DNA of 64,000 nt, from the NCBI GenBank assembly GCA_022539475.1, contig VCMS01000009.1:384043-448042 (forward strand), read 5' to 3'. Below the pieces are notes generated by a model. That model made no database searches. It had not been told where the DNA came from and was given only the letters and a program-made list of their open reading frames with translations. The stretch comes from Gracilaria domingensis (taxonomy: Eukaryota > Rhodophyta > Florideophyceae > Gracilariales > Gracilariaceae). Shown piece after piece: positions 11,707 to 22,212 of this stretch. Numbering within the stretch: position 1 is the stretch's first letter; each line of letters begins with the position of its first letter. Made by a program: the position numbers and the translations under genes.

Positions 11707-11782
11707 GTGTGGTACGGAGTCCGTACTACGGGCGGGCTGCAAGCGGAGATGCACGCGCGTGCCGCATGGCCACGTGGGCGTT

Positions 11783-13745
11783 TTACACCAGCGCGCTGCT
11801 CTCCACGGCGGTGGCAAAGTCGTCCACCTCCGAGTCGCTGTCGCCGCCGCCGCCGCCGCGCGCCGCCGCCGCGCCGCGCGCCGCGCCGCCGTCGCCGCCC
11901 GCCGTCGCCTCGCGCTTCCGTCTCACAATGTCCTTCACGGACAGAATCGCCGGCAGCGCGAAGTCTTCCTCGCCGCCGCCGCCGCCAAACTTGTCGTTAA
12001 ACTGCAACCCGCCCTGGTACGCGCCGCCGCCAACAACGCCGCCGCCCACGCGCGCGCCGTCCGTCCACGCCGCCATGTTGGGTCGCAGCGCGTGCTCCCA
12101 CCGCGCAAAATCGCCCACCGCGTGCAGCTGGCTGCCCGCGGAAACCTCGCTCAGCGCGCCTTCCTCCTCCACCACCTGCGCGATTCGCAGCGGCGCCGCG
12201 TTGCTCACCGCCGCGCTGTCGTCCATATCGCGCATCACGCGGTTCTCCACCGCCGCGCGCCCCTTGCTGGAGCCCGAAGAGCGCGAGCTCTTCGCGCTCT
12301 TGTTGCTCTTCCCAGGAAACAGCCGCGACAGCGCGCGCAGCCCGTGGTCGTCCGCGTGCTCCTCGTCCTCCTGCAGGTTGAGCAGCCCCGCCACGTCGTC
12401 GATGGCCATCGACGACATTCGTAGCTTGCGCTGCTCGTAGCCCAGAGCCGAGCGGTCGTTGGTGATCGCGCGCTCGGAGATGTCGCTCGATGTGAGCCAC
12501 GGGTGCTGCAGCGCCTGTTGCGCCGTCAGCCGTCGCTTGGGGTCCAGTTCCAACACGCCGCGGATGAAATCCTTGGCGTGCTCCGAAATGTCCGCCCACT
12601 CCGCGTCCGGGAACGAGTACTTGCCGCTTCGTACACGCCGCAACACCTCCTTGATGTTGTTGCCGTCAAACGGCAGCTTGCCGCTGAGCATGTTGTACGC
12701 CAGCACGCCCAGCGACCAGATGTCCACCGCGGGCGTGTACGTCTCCGCGCGAATCACCTCGGGCGCCACGAAAAAAGGCGTTCCGTACATGCCGCACGTG
12801 GACTTTTCGCCAAACGAGTTCTCCAGCACAAAATCAGCCAGCCCAAAGTCGGCGAGCTTCACGTCCAGAGGCCATGTCTTGTGCACGGCCAGCACGTTCT
12901 CCGGCTTGATGTCGCGGTGCACAATGTCGTTATCGTGCAGGCACTGCACGGCCTGGAGAAGGTCGTTCATGACGCTTGCGGCGTTCTTCTCCGAAAAGTA
13001 GCCTTCGTTGGCGAGAATGTCGTACAGCATGCCGCCCGGCATGTACTCCATGACTATAAACAGATTGTCGCGCGTGTCGAACACGTCGTAGGTGCCCACA
13101 ATGTTGGAGTGGTCAATGTTCTTGGAGATGAAGTTCATCTCGCACTCGACGCTGCGCATGAGCTCGGTATCGCGCTTGTTCTTCTTCATGACCTTGATGG
13201 CCACCTGCTGGCCCGTGGACTTGTCGTAGCCTATTCGCACCTCCGCAAACGAGCCCATGCCGACCAGCCCGGTGACGCCGTAGTAGTTGCCAATCTTGCG
13301 GCGCGACGCGCGCTGCAGCAGATCGACCCATTGATCGCACTCTGATCTGGAGTGCGGGAAGAGCAAAATCTTCTTGCCGTCGAAGAGCTGCACAATGATT
13401 TCGCCCTTGTGGCCGACGGCGACGCGACTGTCGATGAGACTGACGCCCCAGGTCGGGAGCTACGGCGTACGAGAGGCAGCAACAAGGCAAACGGGGGGGG
13501 GGGAGAAAAAAAATAACGACAGTTAGCACTTTGTGTGTGTGTGTGTGTGTGTGTGTTGTCGGGCGTGGACGCTCGCGGGCGACGCGCGGCAATGGCGGCA
13601 AACGCACCGAATCCTTCCGACGATGGTTGAAGAGGGCCGAGTCCTTGAGCTTGAAGTAGCGCGTCTTCCTGGCGCGCAGCTTCCTGCCCTCCTTGTCCAT
13701 GTAGCCGTTCAAGGCCAGCGGCGGGCCATGTCGCAAGCCGCTCAT
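11783..13745 (-). CDS. PH-domain serine/threonine protein kinase, CAMK-like (copy B)
   Basis: Two exons: 13745-13608 (46 codons from ATG) and 13459-11783, with a 148-bp GTGCGT...TAG intron in phase 0. Splicing gives 604 aa. The join completes a PH domain (about residues 12-100) running from GYMDKEGRKLRARKTRYFKL in exon 1 to LFDGKKILLFPHSRSECDQW in exon 2. The kinase domain has glycine loop GMGSFAEV (about 112), VAIK Lys135, HRD 227-229, DFG 250-252 and APE about 278-280, all intact, and ends with RLTAQQALQHPWL. The remaining 220 residues are low complexity: Ser/Lys stretches, a Gly-rich run and acidic Asp/Ser near the end. Third codon positions are almost all G or C. It is a paralogue of copy A with the same PH-then-kinase order; the PH domain suggests recruitment to membrane lipids. 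Confidence 0.9.
13491..13557. repeat. Poly-G and (TG)n tract inside the kinase B intron
   Basis: A G run at about 13492-13503, an A run, and about 13 TG units at 13532-13557. All lie within the intron 13460-13607. Confidence 0.9.
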
Positions 13746-14145
13746 TTGTGCGCAGACGCGACGCGGCGGTCAAGAAGCAAGACGCAAGAAGCACTGACAA
13801 GAGTGGCGGGGCGAGGACTGGGGGGGGGGGGGGTCGGGGCGGTTGAAGCGGGGGGGTGGTGGAACGAGGGTGGCGCGGTTGGGGGGGGGGGGGGGGGGAC
13901 GATGCGCAGGCGAGCAGGCGGGGGGGGGACACGAGCTGGTGCGGTGTGCGCGGCGCGGCGCGGCGCACTCGAGACGGGCGCGGCGCTCGCGCGCGCGCGC
14001 GCGCGCGCACGCAGCGCCGAAGGCGGCGCGGCGCGACGCGTGGCGCGCGGTGGCTGCGAAATGGCTGAGCGCGGCGGCGCGGCGCTTTGAATTTCTGGGG
14101 CGCTTTACAGTGCTACTGTGGCAGAGGCTATCTACCGCAGATAAT
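13746..14145. repeat. GC-extreme spacer with poly-G runs and alternating CG
   Basis: 400 bp between the kinase B start and the 3' end of the 1-Cys peroxiredoxin, both on the minus strand. It holds G runs near 13820-13833 and 13881-13898 and an alternating CG stretch at about 13987-14009, which could form Z-DNA. Long frames through it are composition artefacts. Confidence 0.7.
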
Positions 14146-14811
14146 CTACGCGTCCGGCATGGGCGTCATGCGCAGGTACGGCTTGCCGCTGGGCAGCGGC
14201 TTGGGCGCGAAGCCCTTGGGGAACAGCGCGGCCGCCGCCTCGTCGCTCACGCTGGGCAGCACCACGCACGCGTCGCCCTTGCGCCAGTCCACCGGCGTGG
14301 CCACCTTGGCGCTCACCGCCAGCTGCAGCGAGTCGATCACGCGCAGCAGCTCGTCAAAGTTGCGCCCCGTGCTCGCCGGGTACGTCAGCGACAGCTTCAC
14401 CTTGGCGTCCGGCCCGATCACGAACACCGACCGCACCGTCATGGGCATGCCGCCGCCCTCGGCCGCCGGCAGCATGCCGTACAGCCGCGCCACGGCGCGG
14501 TCGGCGTCGGCCACGATCGGGTAGCCCAGCTCGGAGCGCGCGCCGCCCCCGTACGCGCAGATGTCCGGCACCCACGCGCGGTGCGACGCCGCGTCGTCGC
14601 ACGACAGCGCCACGCACTTGACGCCGCGCTTGTCGAACTCGGGCAGCAGCTGCGACACGCGCGCCAGCTCCGTGGTGCACACCGGTGTGAAATCGGCCGG
14701 GTGCGAGAACAGAATCGCCCAGCTGTCCTTGATGTGCTCGTGCAGCCGCAGCGGCCCGTGCGTGCTGTCGGCCGTGAAGTCGGGCGCAGTCTCGCCGATG
14801 AGCGGCGCCAT
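14146..14811 (-). CDS. 1-Cys peroxiredoxin (Prdx6 type)
   Basis: 221 aa, the usual length for this family, intronless, ending TAG. It opens with MAPLIGETAPDFTADSTHG. The active-site motif HPADFTPVCTTEL carries the peroxidatic Cys45, with Pro38 and Thr42 in place. Also present are SCDDAASHRAW, YPIVADADR, the conserved Arg of VRSVFVIGPD, and the C-terminal dimer arm WRKGDACVVLPSVS with FPKGF. These are Prdx6-type rather than typical 2-Cys features. It should reduce hydrogen peroxide and lipid peroxides in the cytosol or nucleus. It is divergently transcribed from DAHP synthase across 346 bp. Confidence 0.95.
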   Translation of the reverse strand: MAPLIGETAPDFTADSTHGPLRLHEHIKDSWAILFSHPADFTPVCTTELARVSQLLPEFDKRGVKCVALSCDDAASHRAWVPDICAYGGGARSELGYPIVADADRAVARLYGMLPAAEGGGMPMTVRSVFVIGPDAKVKLSLTYPASTGRNFDELLRVIDSLQLAVSAKVATPVDWRKGDACVVLPSVSDEAAAALFPKGFAPKPLPSGKPYLRMTPMPDA

Positions 14812-15157
14812 GGCGGAGCAGGCGGTGAGGGAGGTGCTGACGGCGGCGCAATGTGGCGCCGCCGCGCGCCCTTAAAATCTGCAGAGCCGAACCCTCGCTG
14901 AGATTTGTGCCAGCGCACGCCGCGCCAATCGCGCGCCCGCGCCCCATGCGCCGCCAATTCACGTCGCGCCGCGCCGCCACGCCGCCCACGTGCGCCGCGT
15001 CCAGATCTCATCGCATCGCCGCGGACGTGTGCATCTTTGCGCTGGTGCTCCCCCCCCCCCCCAACTGCTATATAGGCGCGATCCACGTCGCCCTCCGCAC
15101 CCCCCCCCCCCCTCCGCCGCGTCGTCTTCCCCCCCCACCTCCCGCTCGCCGCCCACC
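14812..15157. promoter_or_regulatory. Divergent promoter region, with TATA box at 15069-15075
   Basis: 346 bp between the 1-Cys peroxiredoxin and DAHP synthase starts. A TATATAGG sequence at about 15069-15075 lies about 85 bp before the DAHP synthase ATG, between two poly-C runs (about 15049-15062 and 15100-15111). Divergent control of both genes is inferred. Confidence 0.5.
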
Positions 15158-16649
15158 ATGCTGCCCGCCTTCCTCCCGCCGCTCCCGCTTCCCGCCGCCC
15201 CGCGCGCCGCCGCCGCGCGCCTCTGCGCGCCGCGCGCCGCGCCGCGCATGGTCGCCACCGAGCCGCCCGCCACCACGCGCCTGTGGACGCCCGACAGCTG
15301 GCGCACCATGCCCATCAAGCAGGTGCCCGACTACCCCGATCCGCGCGCGCTCGCCGACATGGAGGCCCGCCTGCGCCGCTCCCTGCCGCTCGTCTTCTCG
15401 GGCGAGTGCGAGGCGCTCAAGCAGCTGCTCGCCACCGCGTCCAAAGGCGACGCCTTTGTCATCCAGGGCGGCGACTGCGCAGAGTCCTTCAAGGAGTTTG
15501 ATACCTACGGCGGCAAGAACATTGCCGACACCTTCACCTTGGTCATCCAGATGTCCATCATGCTCATGTACGCCTTGAGAAGGCCCGTCGTCAAGATCCT
15601 GCGCGCCGCCGGCCAGTTTGCAAAGCCGAGAAGCAGTCCGTACGAGAAGAAGAAGAACCAGGAGCTGTCGCTTCCGTCCTATCGCGGAGATATCATCAAC
15701 GCCGCTGGCTTCACGCTGGAGGAACGTGTGCCTGACCCCCAACGCATGTACAAGGCCTTTGTGCAGTCCACGTCTACCATCAACCTGCTGCGTACCCTGG
15801 CCTCTGGCGGCGCGCTTGATCTCCACCGCGTGCACGACATCAGTCTGCAGTTTGTGCGCAACACCCCGCAGGGTCGCAAGTACGCAAAGTATGCCAATAG
15901 CATTGACAACGCCATTGCCTTCATGGAGGCCATTGGCCTGCAGAGCGATTCGTACAAGGTCAAGCAGGCCGAATTTTACGTCTCTCACGAGAGTTTGCTG
16001 CTTCCGTACGAGCAGGCCTTGTGTCGACAAGATCCGGCTACAGGCAAGTACTACGCCACCTCGGGCCACTTCCTCTGGCTCGGCGACCGTACCAGACAAC
16101 CTGACGGCGCTCACGTAGAGTTTATGCGTGGCATTTCCAATCCGATTGGTATCAAGTGCGGGCCGTCTCTCGCCCCGAGCGACCTTGTGCAGTTGCTCGA
16201 TATTCTCAACCCTGATAATGAGCCGGGCAGAATCACTCTCATCACCAGAGTGGGCGCTGGCAAGGTTCATGAGCATCTACCGAGGTTCATTGAAACTGTC
16301 CAGCGCGAAGGCCGAAACGTCGTGTGGAGCTGTGATCCGTGTCACGGCAACACCGAGACTACTCAAGGCGGCTTCAAGACCAGAAAGTTTGAAAACGTCA
16401 TGCAAGAAGTCAGCGAATTCTTTGCTGTCCATGAGAGCATGGGCACCTATCCTGGCGGCGTGCATCTGGAGCTCACCGGCCAAGACGTCACAGAATGCGT
16501 TGGTGGAATGATGGAACTCACCGATGAAGATCTCAAAAAGCGTTACGAAACTCACTGTGACCCCCGACTTAATGGTAAGCTGCGTTTCATACATATATGA
16601 CCAATTCTGCGAACAGTGGCGAAACAAACAACTAATTCTAACTGTTCGA

Positions 16650-16696
<47 letters not shown>

Positions 16697-16781
16697 TGTC
16701 CAACTCAACTTGACAGCCTCTCAAGCTCTTGAGCTGGCTCTCAAACTCTCTGAAGAAATGCAAAACCGATGCCTCTTATAG
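15158..16781 (+). CDS. 3-deoxy-D-arabino-heptulosonate-7-phosphate synthase, class II
   Basis: First enzyme of the shikimate pathway: phosphoenolpyruvate plus erythrose-4-phosphate to DAHP. Exons 15158-16574 and 16717-16781 flank a 142-bp GTAAGC...CAG intron; the join restores the family C-terminus DPRLNASQALELA. The product has 493 aa. The first 35 residues (Pro/Ala/Arg-rich, no acids) look like a plastid transit peptide; the mature start is near TTRLWTPDSWR. Class II signatures: FVIQGGDCAESF, VKILRAAGQFAKPRSSP, YRGDIIN, YVSHESLLLPYEQAL, TSGHFLWLGDRTRQ, NPIGIKCGPS, GKVHEHLPR, VVWSCDPCHGNT and GGVHLELTGQDVTECVGG. The frame is open further upstream, to 14990, but that part covers the TATA box, so Met at 15158 is preferred. 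GC content falls from extreme at the 5' end to balanced at the 3' end. Confidence 0.96.
16656..16693. repeat. (CT)n microsatellite inside the DAHP synthase intron
   Basis: About 19 CT units forming a long polypyrimidine tract just before the acceptor at 16716. Confidence 0.95.
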
Positions 16782-17181
16782 ACAAGCAGTAGAAGATCTT
16801 TCGTCCTGCACGCCTCCGATCTGCCCAAACGTTCGATTTGGATACCACCATGTACAACGACGTTTCGACTCTATCTGTTCATCCCCCAATCTCGTTAATA
16901 TCCATTCCTCAGAATGATCGACATTCGTCACGAAAGTGAAGATGGTCTCGTATTTTTTCTTCGCTGTGTTTCATTTCACCAATACTTTCATAAACAACAA
17001 CGTCACGAACAATTTGATGCAGCGCCGTTCACCGTTAGCAAATCTGCCTCAAGGGACAAAAACAAGCTTACTCAAACCCTGTGTCGCAATGCAGGATGGG
17101 ACTGACAGAAACAAATCCGGATCTGAGATTGCACGAGAGCGTAATCCGTGACCCTGGCGGCGGCGTAAAGGTTTCACTCAT
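16782..17181. other. 3' intergenic between convergent genes
   Basis: 400 bp between the stop codons of DAHP synthase (+) and ARP6 (-). No gene or RNA is apparent; it should hold both polyadenylation regions. Confidence 0.5.
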
Positions 17182-18456
17182 CTAGTCGATTTCCATCTCA
17201 TCTCCGTATAGCTCTCTCAAAATTCCGTCGGAGCCAAGCTCTGCAAACATTTCCTTTGAAACATACTGAACGGAACTAGAGTCAGATACGGCGGCTCGCA
17301 CTCCTCCATGGAACGCGGTTAACGTGGGGTCCTCATCCATTGTAGTTTCCACTTCATATATAGAATCCACCATTGGTCTCAACTCCAGCTCAAGGCGTTC
17401 CTTAAAGTTTGAAAACATACAGTTGCCGCCTGTGAGAACTATGTTCTCGTACAAATCTCCGCGCACATGTTCCGGGCATGCTTCCACCGCTTGGAAGATG
17501 GTTTCAGCTACCCCCGCTTGATTGAGACCAATGTCTGACGGATTGAATAAGATTTCTGGTATGGCAATGCGTTCGTTGCTCATTTTCAACACTTGCTCCG
17601 TTCCGTCTGTCTCTTCACTCTGCTGGAGAACATGACCAACTGGGTCAAACATACTTCTTGTTAAATCAGGTAGAACGTACTCCTTGGTAATACCTCTACC
17701 TTTCTTGGTCGCTGCCAGTTCGCTTGTATAACTCATCGACAGATAACATAAACGCTCCTTAACAGCATTGACAACGGCCGTTTCATCTGTCATGTTCCAG
17801 GAGCGATACGTAATCATTTCCCTTAGGTAGTTCGTGAGCAGCTTTCCTCCGACTTTGAGCCTCTTGGTACAGTGAGCAAGCTCCTTTCCTTCAACAATAG
17901 GTACAGCTGTTGTAAATGAAAATCCGGTATCTAAAACGAGACAAGTTTGTCTCCCAACTCCCAAAGCTGCAAGTCGTTGAGGCGGCACAGGAGCATACTC
18001 GGAGAAACCAAAGCAGTCAAAGACAAACTCATCCATAGCTCGTCGCATGTGCATGGGTACGCCGAGTTGCTCTGTCACAATCAAACTACTACTCGCAATC
18101 TCTGCTTTAGTGAGCCCGATCCCTTGATCAGATGAGAATACGCTATTCCACACGTCGCGCTGCGCATCCCAGGCGCTCACAAAGCCAAGGTCAATCGGGC
18201 GGCGAAAACTCATGCCCGACGTGTCTGGGGCAATCAAGATTTCACGACCGACAAGGAAGTGAGGCGGGCGTCGCGATTTTCCCAGTTTGTCCGCTGCAGG
18301 TTGCACGGCATTCTTCGCAGGGCGCGCAAGAGCGTTCGGAACGCGTAGTGCCTTTGGTAATATGTCATTCACACTAATCTTCTTGATGTCGTCCACAGAA
18401 ATCTTTGCTGCTTTAATATGACTCCCGCCGTTGTCCAGAACAACTCTTGTCCCCAT
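17182..18456 (-). CDS. ARP6: Actin-related protein 6 (SWR1/SRCAP complex subunit)
   Basis: 424 aa from Met at 18456; an in-frame Met 13 codons upstream (18495) is also possible, but the family begins right at this point (VVLDNGGSHIKAA). Actin-fold landmarks: phosphate loop 1 VVLDNGG, phosphate loop 2 LDTGFSFTTAVP, VGGKLLTNYLREMI, and the adenosine motif IVLTGGNCMFSNFKERL. ARP6-specific features are VSAWDAQRDVWNSVF, DETAVVNAVKERLCYLS, EYVLPD and IPEILFNPSDIGLNQAG. ARP6 helps deposit H2A.Z into chromatin in the nucleus. An insertion after the N-terminus (about residues 35-65, Lys/Ala/Arg-rich) is longer than in animals. The frame is intronless. Confidence 0.93.
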   Translation of the reverse strand: MGTRVVLDNGGSHIKAAKISVDDIKKISVNDILPKALRVPNALARPAKNAVQPAADKLGKSRRPPHFLVGREILIAPDTSGMSFRRPIDLGFVSAWDAQRDVWNSVFSSDQGIGLTKAEIASSSLIVTEQLGVPMHMRRAMDEFVFDCFGFSEYAPVPPQRLAALGVGRQTCLVLDTGFSFTTAVPIVEGKELAHCTKRLKVGGKLLTNYLREMITYRSWNMTDETAVVNAVKERLCYLSMSYTSELAATKKGRGITKEYVLPDLTRSMFDPVGHVLQQSEETDGTEQVLKMSNERIAIPEILFNPSDIGLNQAGVAETIFQAVEACPEHVRGDLYENIVLTGGNCMFSNFKERLELELRPMVDSIYEVETTMDEDPTLTAFHGGVRAAVSDSSSVQYVSKEMFAELGSDGILRELYGDEMEID

Positions 18457-19063
18457 GGTTGTTCTTGCTCTTCTAAACGAGAGTGAATCAAGCACCGCAG
18501 CTTTTGGGTGTCATTGTGAGCTTGGGGTGCTCAGAATCATGTGGGTTGTTCCAACGCCGTGCTAGAATGCTCGAGGATATCGCGCCAAAGTCCAGTATTT
18601 CCAGTTTTACTGCAACTTGAAAATGGATTTTCGTCATAGCATCGCACGATGAGAACATGCACACAAGAGCGCCAGCGTCCCCTTGTTGCAAGAAGGGTTG
18701 TCTCCGGAGTCCGGAGTCCGGACAGCCTCAGGAACAACTTGCTTGATTGGCTTCATGTCTCCCTCCTTGGTGCACGAATATGATAATACGTATCTGCGAA
18801 CCTTCACGCCTGGCCATGTGGCGTGCACCGTATTTCAATGTTCTGCCCGAGAATAATGGGTTTGAGAACAATTTGTGTGCAAAGCGCAGGAACGATAGTA
18901 CTGCGCAAAGTACGTATGGGATGGAAAGACCTTGTTAGATTCGTTCTTGATTCACAGGGTAATGCGGAGCTTGGAACATCATGTATGAAGTGAATCATAT
19001 TCAATGGAACTTGTCTCGGATGAAGTTATTGAGATCGCGGCTATGTCTTCTATTGATTAATTG
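18457..19063. other. Intergenic, no supported gene
   Basis: Upstream region of ARP6 (minus strand). Short frames only; nothing recognisable. Confidence 0.4.
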
Positions 19064-19384
19064 TGGGTTCCTAGCCATTGCAGTTTGAGAAGAAATGAAA
19101 GGATGGACTCGCTGGGGAAAGAAGCGTTGGAAGTATGCTTGGCGGGTCAGCTCATGGTTCCAATAGACTTCAAGGAGGTGACGCGAAAAGTGCCTATACG
19201 GCGTCGATTTGAACGATTTACGGCTAGCATCATAGCGAAAATGAAAGGACTGGTCCCACTTAGAGAAGCAGAAAGTGCTCAATATCAGCACTTTGTAGGG
19301 CATACTCGGTCTCTGCATCCTCTTGTGTTTCCCTGTCTCAGTCTCAGTCTCAGTCTCAGTCTTTCTTTCTCAGTTTATGGGTAG
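19064..19384 (+). pseudogene. Relic of a non-LTR retrotransposon RNase H domain
   Basis: The frame begins WVPSHCSLRRNERMDSLGKE. This matches the end of the RNase H domain of LINE-type reverse transcriptases, where the usual pattern is WVPSH-G--GNE-AD-LAKEA. A VPI motif and a basic helical stretch follow, as expected downstream of that domain. The sequence is preceded by a stop in the same frame (TAA at about 19058), lacks the earlier catalytic acids and ends in a (CAGTCT)n tract, so it is a dead fragment. Confidence 0.6.
19336..19371. repeat. (CAGTCT)n microsatellite
   Basis: About five copies of the hexamer CAGTCT, followed by CTTTCTTTCT. Confidence 0.9.
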
Positions 19385-21077
19385 CAGAAAGACGCTGGGG
19401 CTCGTGCAGTCGAGTATCGTGCAGAGCTGACAAACAAAAGGTCTCGACAGATTTTCGATTGAGACACCTCAAGACAAAATGCTCAACGGTGTTCAGCACG
19501 CGCGCTCAGCAAGCGCAGAAAAGTCTTTTGCGTTAAACATGCGGACCAAGAGGGTGCAGTAGTGGTGAATGTGCAGCGCGCAAATGTGCTCAGGCTGCGT
19601 CTCCCTCTCGTAGACACGTCACGTTTGCAAACTCTTGAGGGCAATGATCTCAGCAAAGGCTGGCTGTGGGTGAGCTCCTGAACTTTTCCAGAAACCTCGG
19701 CATAATGAATCCGAAACGGCAACTGGAGACTTGATCGGCAACTCCAGTCCTTCTCCTTTTAGCTTGTTCAGCATCGTTCAGCTCAGGGGTTCTTTTCGGT
19801 TTCGTTTCGGGTGGTATTTATTTTGCGACGAGTTGAGTCGCGACTGCTATCGATGATCAGAGTTTGAGAAGGTCGCTGATTATCATCGTGCTCTCATGCC
19901 GCAGTGAACGCCTCCCGTGAGGCTGTTCGGCGCCTGTGCGCCGTTCTAATTGGCTGTTGTACGACACGGACGGCCCCGCCAGGGCCGTCAGCGCCCGTCT
20001 ACTGCGCAAGTTGGAGCCGCTACTCGACGCAATAAACGCCGTCTCTTGCTTGCGTCTCTGCAGTCGTCAGTCAAGTGGAATGATTCGATGTTGGGGTTGG
20101 TCTTAGATCGTTGCCGGGTTTTGTTGGACGTCGCCGCGTTTGCACCCGCTCATGGTCGATCAAGCTGCAACTTGTTTTGCAGAGCCAAGGTTTGTTGTTG
20201 CTGATGTTATAAACAAGTGGCCTGCAAAGATGCTGGCTGGCCTTCCTAGTATGAGAACGCTTCTTTCACGAGAGGCGTCCCTCTTCAAGTCGGAATTAGG
20301 AGTGAGCGCTCATAAATAGAGAGAGATCAGGCACAGGTTTGTGCAGAGGGGAGAAAGCACGCCGCCATAAAAAGTGTAGCTGGATTGGCTAGTTCAATGA
20401 TGGAAATCGCTCGTTCCTCTTCCACACCACGGACTCGATAGATTTGGACTGTTCTACTCAAGTAAAGCTTCGGATGAAGCTTCTGCTGTTCGGATTCTTT
20501 GGGTGCTCAAGTTTAAAACGCTACAGTTGCATGTACGTTACGGTGGTTGTGTTCCGAAACGTCGCGACAAGGACATGGAAAGCGCAAGTGACATGCCCTT
20601 TATAAGCTCTGTGGTTCATTGAGAGCGTCACATGCAGAACAAGGTTGATGTCGTCGACTGTCACACGAAGCTGCCATCGTGGCATGCACTGCAGGGAAGA
20701 ACTCCCTGCTCGTGTGAGGCAACCAGTGTATGGAGGATGAAGTTGGGAGGGGTATGGGCTGCCGGCGCTGCTGCGGCTGGCGGCGCGCGCCGGCGCAAGC
20801 GCGCTGTGCATGCACTCCATGCAAATTTTGCACCGCGCGCTGGCGGCCGCGGCCGCGCCCGACGCCGCCGCGCTGCGCTGCGCTGCGCTGCGCTGCGCTG
20901 CGCGTCCGTGCGCGGCCAGCGCGGCGTGCTGGTGCTGTGCAAGTGGGCGCGCGCAGTGCGGCGACGCGTGACGCGCGCCACGTGTTGCGCCGCTTTCAGC
21001 CGCGCGCCCGCGCAGCGCCGCGCCAGCGCCCGCGCCCGCGCCCGCGCCCGCGCCACGCACCATCCCCCCCGCCCGCC
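19385..21077. other. Intergenic; ends in GC-rich repeat tracts
   Basis: No supported gene. From about 20740 the sequence turns extremely GC-rich and holds a pentamer repeat (CGCTG)n at about 20870-20902 and (CGCCCG)n near 21028-21050, just before the gene at 21078. The long frames on both strands here are composition artefacts. Confidence 0.5.
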
Positions 21078-21936
21078 ATGTCCAACCACCGCAGCGACAG
21101 TTCCGAGCGCAGCGACAGCTCCGGCCGCTCCGGCCGCTCCGGCCGCTCCGACCGCTCCGACCGCTCCGACCGCTCCGACCGCCCGCCGCCGGCGCCGGCG
21201 CTGTCCGGGCGGTGGCGCGTGGTGGGCGGCTGGTCGTCGCTGCGGCGCGCGCACGCCAAGCGCGACGGCGCCGCGTCGCCCGCGCCGTCGGGCGTGTCCG
21301 GGCGGCGCGACTCCACGCTGCGGCGCGACACGGCCGACGCGGACGCGCCGGCGTCGCGCCACCGCATCTCGCTGTTCCTGCGGCGCGCGCGCGGCGCGCG
21401 CGGCGACGACGCGCGCGAGCGCGAGCGCGAGCGCGGGCTGTTCCGGCGCGCGCAGAGCCAGCTGGTGAAGAGCGTGGGCGAGCGCGCGCGCGGCGAGGGC
21501 GCGCGCTACGTGCAGTACGCGGCGGCGCTGGACGACGACGCGCCGCGCGAGCGGCTGAGCGTGCGGCTGGTGGCGGCGGAGGCGCCGGCGCGCGGCGCGG
21601 CGCGCGGCGGCGGCGACGGCGGCGGCGGCGGCGGCGGCGGCGACGCGGCGGCGCAGCTGATCGGCGAGATCTGCCTGGCGGACTTTGCGGACGGCGACGA
21701 CGACTGGGACCTGCTGGACGGGCAGTCGGTGGACGTGGCGAGCCTCAAGCTGGACAGCGCGCAGCTGCGCTGGGTGGGCGACGAGGCCGAGTTCGCGGCG
21801 TTCTTCGCGCAGGTGGGGCTGGACGAGCGGTGGGAGCGCGAGCACCAGCAGTGGGACGAGTTCCGCGTGTCGGACGAGACGGCGCGCGAGTGGCGCCGCT
21901 GCGCCGAGGAGCACAACGCGCGCTGCGCCGCGTGGC

Positions 21937-21981
<45 letters not shown>

Positions 21982-22061
21982 ACGCCGCCGCCGCCGCCGA
22001 CGCCGACGCCGACGCCGACGTGCGCGCGCTGCTGCGCGAGTTTGAGCGCCGCCGCGCCTGA
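21078..22061 (+). CDS. Unknown protein with SGR/SDR repeats and polyalanine tail
   Basis: 327 aa from ATG at 21078, which has a typical CCGCC-ATG context; the frame is open further upstream through repeat DNA. Residues 1-35 are tandem Ser-Asp-Arg and Ser-Gly-Arg tripeptide-type repeats. A conserved-looking segment begins GRWRVVGGWSSLRRAH. Arg-rich stretches, a polyglycine run, an acidic ordered part (ICLADFADGDDDWDLLDGQS), a charged helical part rich in Trp and Glu, and a long Ala run with alternating Asp-Ala follow before the stop. No domain is recognised. The long frame on the opposite strand is a GC artefact. Confidence 0.6.
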
Positions 22062-22212
22062 GATGCGCCTCGCGTAAAACAAGCGTGCGCGGCAGCGCAA
22101 CAACTCGTCCAAAATGTGCACATCAAAAGTAGCATACCGCTCCGCGCCACCCGCCCAACTTGCGCCCGCCCGCTGCAGCCGTCCGCCGCCTTCCTTGCCG
22201 TCGCCGCCGCCG

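Noticed and set aside
13843-14901. 352-codon plus-strand frame opposite the 1-Cys peroxiredoxin
   Set aside because: Begins in poly-G spacer and mirrors the peroxiredoxin; Arg/His/Gly-rich artefact.
15068-16276. 402-codon minus-strand frame opposite DAHP synthase
   Set aside because: Antisense shadow; no domain, and it ends within an unrelated GC-rich promoter.
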